Below are positions 60,927 to 64,000 of a stretch of 64,000 bases of DNA, piece by piece. The DNA is from Virgisporangium aliadipatigenens. GTDB lineage: Bacteria; Actinomycetota; Actinomycetes; Mycobacteriales; Micromonosporaceae. Each line of letters begins with the position of its first letter. Within the stretch, counting starts at the first letter, position 1. The stretch spans positions 124,001-188,000 of the forward strand of contig NZ_BOPF01000015.1 of the NCBI RefSeq assembly GCF_016863615.1, in the 5' to 3' direction. The translations under genes were made by a program, and so were the position numbers. Below the pieces are notes generated by a model. The model made no database searches. It was given only the letters and a program-made list of their open reading frames with translations, and was not told the origin of the DNA.

Positions 60927-63152
60927 GTGGAGCGCAGAGCCGGCGGTCGCAGCAGGTATCCCTCCCAGAGCGGCCCCGACCTGGCCGGATACCTCGACGA
61001 GGCGACCCGGCTGCGCCGCCGAGGCACGCCGGCCGCCGCCCGGATCGTGCTGGAGCGGGCCGTCGCGCTCGCCCGGGCCGCCCCCGGGGCCGACCGGCTG
61101 CAGCTCGTCAGCGTGCGCCGGATGCTCGGCGAGGTGCTGTACGAGCTGGGTGATCCCGCGGCGGCGTTCCGGGTCGTGTCGCCGCTCGTGCGCGAGACGG
61201 AGCACGAGTTCGGCCATCGCCACCCGGCCACCGTCCGCGCGGTCGCCGTTCTCGGGGCGGTCGTTCACGAGTTGGGGGAACTGGACACAGCCGAGCGGAT
61301 GTACCAGCGTGTCGTGGACGTGGCGCCGGAGATCGGTGGGCCCACGCTGCGTTCGGCGTCGCTGGCGCGCGTACGGCTGGCCATGCTGCACCGCGACCGG
61401 GGCGACCTGCGGGCCGCGCTCGACGAGCTGACCGGCGCGTTCCAGGCGCACCGCGAACGCTACGGCACCGAGGACGCCGACACCGTGCACATCGGCGCCG
61501 AACTGGCCGCCCTGCACCGCGCCGCCGGCGACAGCGCATCCGCCCGCCGGGTCCTGACCGTCTCGTACGTGGCGGCCGCCGCCGGCCTCGGCGAGGACAA
61601 CCCGCTGACCCGCCGCCTCGAACGCGAACTCGCCCAGCTCGAACCCCCGATGCCCTCCGCCCCGGTGGACCTGCCCGGCGACGCCCACTCCCGCAGCCTC
61701 CAGCGTCGCCACGACCGCCGGGCGCGCAACCGCCGCAAGCAGGCGCGCGGCGGGGCGGCCGCCCGGGCGGCCCTGACCACCACGTCCGAACGCCGTGCGC
61801 TCCCACCCCCACCCGCCGCGAACGGCACCTGGGCCCGCTGGCCCGAGTCCCTCACCTACACCGGCGAGAACCCGGTGATCCGCCCCACCGCCTACGCCCC
61901 ACCGCCCGGCACCGGCTCGCCCGGCACCCGCGGCGCGTACGGCCCGGCTGCCGGCGGCTCTGCCGGTGCATACGGCCGGGGCGGCCCGGCCGGCGGCTTC
62001 GCGGGCGCGCACGATGCCTATGGCCCGGCCAGTTCACGCGAGGCGTACGGCCCGGCTGCCGGCGGCTCTTCCGATGCGCACCGTGCCTACGGCCCTGGGG
62101 GAGGCGGCCCCGCTACCGCACCCGATGCCTACGGCCCGGCGGTCGCCGGCGGCTCGCGCGACGCCTACGGCGATGGTCCTGCCGGTGCGCACGGCGCTTT
62201 CGACCCGGCCGGCACCCGGGAAGCCTTCGGCCCCGCCGCCGCAGGCGGCGCTTCCCGCACGACCGGCGCTCCCCGCCTGCCGGTCCAGCGCGGCTTCCCG
62301 TCGCGGCCCGGCTACGCCGACCCACCTTCCCACGCCGACCGCCCCGGCTACGCCGATCCGCCTTCGCGCACCGACCGCCCCGGCTACGCCAGCCCCTCCG
62401 GCTACGCCGACCCGCCCGCTTACGCCGAGCCGCCGGTGTCCGCCGACCCGCCCGGCTACCCGCAGCGGCCTGGTTCATCAGACCCGGCCGGCCGTTTCGG
62501 GCGACCGGCCCTCCTCGATCGCAGCGCCGTCGACACTGCTGACCTCACCGGCTGGCCGGCCGCCGCACCGTCCACTATGGACAGTGATGCGACCGGCAAG
62601 GAGCTGGAGCCCCGCCCCCGGGCGCCGCTGCCGGTCGTGACGCCGTCCCGCACCCGCCCGTCGGCGACTCCGCCCGGCCGCCGCCTCGCCGGCATGCGCA
62701 CCATCGCCGCCACGGCGCTGGTGATCGGTGCGGCGATGGCCGTAGCGGGTTCGCTCGCACTGGCGGGCGTCTCCCTCTCCCTGCCCGAACGCCCACCGGA
62801 CACCGCGGCCCCCGCCCCGTCGGCGACACCACCCGCTCCGTCGCCTTCCCCGTCCCTGTCCCCGTCGCCGTCGCGCCCACCGCCACCGCCGGCCGAGCGC
62901 GCCACGGTGAACGTGCGCGACGAGGGCGCCACGTTGATCGTCTCCTGGAAACTGGCGACCCCGGCAGCGGTCAAGGTCGGCCTCATCGAACCGCCGGGCG
63001 AGGAGGTGCGCACGGTCGCCAACCTGCCGGCCGGTACCACCACGCACAACCTGCGCGGCCTGAACCCCCGCAAGAACTACTGCGTCCTGGTGCGACTCGC
63101 CACGGATCCCGGCCCACCCGACTCCGGCGGCATAGCCTGCACCCGCCGCTGA
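60927..63152 (+). CDS. TPR/low-complexity membrane protein with FN3-like C-terminal domain
   Basis: A 741-residue protein. Residues 15-245 carry kinesin-light-chain-type TPR units (GEVLYELGDPAAAFRVVSPL, GHRHPATVRAVAVLGAVVHE, GTEDADTVHIGAELAALHRA). A basic stretch (RRHDRRARNRRKQAR) follows. Residues about 310-540 are low complexity with repeated AYGPA and GYADPP units. One membrane helix (about 590-615) leads to a Pro/Ser linker and an extracellular FN3-like domain (ATLIVSWKLATPAAVKVGLI) with two Cys. TPRs would face the cytoplasm. Function unknown. GTG 60927; a TAGTCT -10-like box lies at 60892. Same layout as the gene at 28603. Confidence 0.85.
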   Translation: MERRAGGRSRYPSQSGPDLAGYLDEATRLRRRGTPAAARIVLERAVALARAAPGADRLQLVSVRRMLGEVLYELGDPAAAFRVVSPLVRETEHEFGHRHPATVRAVAVLGAVVHELGELDTAERMYQRVVDVAPEIGGPTLRSASLARVRLAMLHRDRGDLRAALDELTGAFQAHRERYGTEDADTVHIGAELAALHRAAGDSASARRVLTVSYVAAAAGLGEDNPLTRRLERELAQLEPPMPSAPVDLPGDAHSRSLQRRHDRRARNRRKQARGGAAARAALTTTSERRALPPPPAANGTWARWPESLTYTGENPVIRPTAYAPPPGTGSPGTRGAYGPAAGGSAGAYGRGGPAGGFAGAHDAYGPASSREAYGPAAGGSSDAHRAYGPGGGGPATAPDAYGPAVAGGSRDAYGDGPAGAHGAFDPAGTREAFGPAAAGGASRTTGAPRLPVQRGFPSRPGYADPPSHADRPGYADPPSRTDRPGYASPSGYADPPAYAEPPVSADPPGYPQRPGSSDPAGRFGRPALLDRSAVDTADLTGWPAAAPSTMDSDATGKELEPRPRAPLPVVTPSRTRPSATPPGRRLAGMRTIAATALVIGAAMAVAGSLALAGVSLSLPERPPDTAAPAPSATPPAPSPSPSLSPSPSRPPPPPAERATVNVRDEGATLIVSWKLATPAAVKVGLIEPPGEEVRTVANLPAGTTTHNLRGLNPRKNYCVLVRLATDPGPPDSGGIACTRR

Positions 63153-63177
63153 ACGACACCCGCAGCCCTCGACGGCC

Positions 63178-64000
63178 CTACGGCTCGATCTCGTCCAGGA
63201 TCCGCCGGAGCAACCCGGCTGCCGCATCGCCCATGAGGGCGGCGTCCATCAGGTTGGAAAACGCCCTGCGATAGAAGTCCACCTGCTCCGGCCGGCGAAT
63301 GTTGACCGGCCGCGTCAGGAGTTCGACGTGCACGAGGGGCTCGTCGTCGGCGACTTCATCGAAGAGGACGAACCCGCCGGTGCGCCAGACGAGGGGCGGC
63401 ACCATCGGCAGAATCCGGAGGTCGACGTTGGGCCGGTCCATGACCTCACCCAGCCGGCCGAGCTGCTCGCGGTGTTCATCGACCGGACCGACCGGCCAGC
63501 GCAGCACCGGTTCCGGCACCACGAACCTCAGTCGCTTCGTGGTGTCGTAGAGGATGCGCTGCCGCTCCAGCCGTCCCATGACCCGTTCGGCCACATCCGG
63601 CAGCACGCCGTCCGGACCGGCGGAGAACACGCGCCGGGCGTAGGACGCCGTTTGAAGCAGCCCGGGGAGGATCGCCGGCTGATAGACGCTGATGAGCGCA
63701 GCCGTCGCCTCGAACTCCGCCGTCGACCGCTGGAGGTCGTTGTCCTCGGTCTCGGACCACGACGTCGGCCCGAGCAGTGCCGCCTCGGCCAACGTCAGCA
63801 GTTCCTGCCGGCGCTGGTCGGATGCCCGCGTGGCGCGACACCAGGCGTCGACCTCGGCCAGGGTGACCGGTGCCGCGCCGGACTCGATGCGGGAGACCTT
63901 CGGCTGTGACAGCTTGAGCGCGGCCGAGAGCTGAGGCTGGGATAGCCCGGCCGTCTTACGGAGGCGACTCAGCGCCTGCCCGAGGCGCCGGCGCTGAGTC
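63178..64000 (-). CDS. XRE-family regulator with DUF5753, 5' end outside the window
   Basis: At least 274 residues; the start lies beyond the right edge. The N-terminal helix-turn-helix is visible (LGQALSRLRKTAGLSQPQLS, AALKLSQPKVSRIESGAAPV), followed by an AEVDAWCRAT linker. The DUF5753 domain has SVYQPAILPGLLQTASYARR, MGRLERQRILYD, LRWPVGPVDEHREQLGRLGE, VDLRILPM and FVLFDEVADDEPLVHVELLT. Such regulators usually pair with a small DUF397 protein as a Scr1-like unit. No DUF397 gene lies downstream; the upstream side is out of view. It converges on the TPR gene with 25 bases between stops. Confidence 0.88.
   Translation of the reverse strand, partial: TQRRRLGQALSRLRKTAGLSQPQLSAALKLSQPKVSRIESGAAPVTLAEVDAWCRATRASDQRRQELLTLAEAALLGPTSWSETEDNDLQRSTAEFEATAALISVYQPAILPGLLQTASYARRVFSAGPDGVLPDVAERVMGRLERQRILYDTTKRLRFVVPEPVLRWPVGPVDEHREQLGRLGEVMDRPNVDLRILPMVPPLVWRTGGFVLFDEVADDEPLVHVELLTRPVNIRRPEQVDFYRRAFSNLMDAALMGDAAAGLLRRILDEIEP

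Overview
The window is very GC-rich, protein-dense DNA with GTG, TTG and ATG starts and many overlapping stop/start codons. Its gene families are typical of Actinomycetes: mycothiol-dependent formaldehyde dehydrogenase, F420-type luciferase-like oxidoreductases, DUF3097, DUF5709, DUF5753 and DUF1707 proteins, and an AfsR/SARP regulator. The combination best fits Micromonosporaceae (inference from gene content; no ribosomal RNA or marker gene is present to prove it). It looks like ordinary chromosome. I see no rRNA, tRNA, CRISPR array, integrase, transposase, phage module or modular NRPS/PKS genes, and no gene-free stretch over 300 bases.

Layout. 1-5.2 kb: DUF3097 coupled to a 2-oxoglutarate oxygenase, a serine-hydrolase-like protein lacking its catalytic serine, and an NfeD/SPFH membrane pair. 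5.2-8.3 kb: two GNAT acetyltransferases around a short secreted Cys protein, then a TrmH-type RNA methyltransferase. 8.3-12.2 kb: a flavoenzyme with a displaced reading frame at its start, an MmyB-like regulator, and a divergent aldo/keto reductase-TetR pair. 12.2-18.5 kb: a secreted hydrolase, a WGR/beta-propeller protein, a zinc ribbon, a family A DNA polymerase and a Nudix hydrolase. 18.5-23.5 kb: an orphan CHASE histidine kinase, a DUF1707 membrane protein, and a NarL-type kinase/regulator pair whose regulator start is partly duplicated. 23.5-24.6 kb: a DUF559 nuclease-like gene bracketed by two related 60-bp palindromes. 24.6-28.5 kb: an LLM oxidoreductase-SDR-kinase operon and a secreted SGNH hydrolase with five FG-GAP-like repeats. 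28.6-34.2 kb: a 1293-residue TPR/low-complexity membrane protein and a tandem nitrilase-fold protein that appears catalytically dead. 34.4-38.8 kb: hemerythrin, CorA, ChaB, EF-hand-like and DUF2795 proteins and a second LLM oxidoreductase. 38.9-48.4 kb: RecQ helicase, two GGDEF-EAL proteins and an AfsR-like regulator. 48.5-54.5 kb: secreted hydrolase, WD40, M23 peptidase and other exported proteins. 54.5-64 kb: MBL-fold hydrolase, mycothiol-dependent dehydrogenase, a polytopic membrane protein, DUF5709, a GT4 glycosyltransferase, a methyltransferase, a second TPR/low-complexity/membrane protein and a truncated XRE-DUF5753 regulator.

Most genes stand in groups of one to three. Clear couplings are DUF3097-oxygenase, NfeD-SPFH, kinase-regulator, LLM-SDR-kinase, and GGDEF-EAL-AfsR. 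Several convergent pairs are separated by strong stem-loops. The observations most worth following are the palindrome-flanked nuclease cassette, the doubly inactive nitrilase fusion, the Ser-to-Gly hydrolase, the duplicated start of the response regulator, and the translational coupling of a c-di-GMP enzyme to an AfsR-type regulator.
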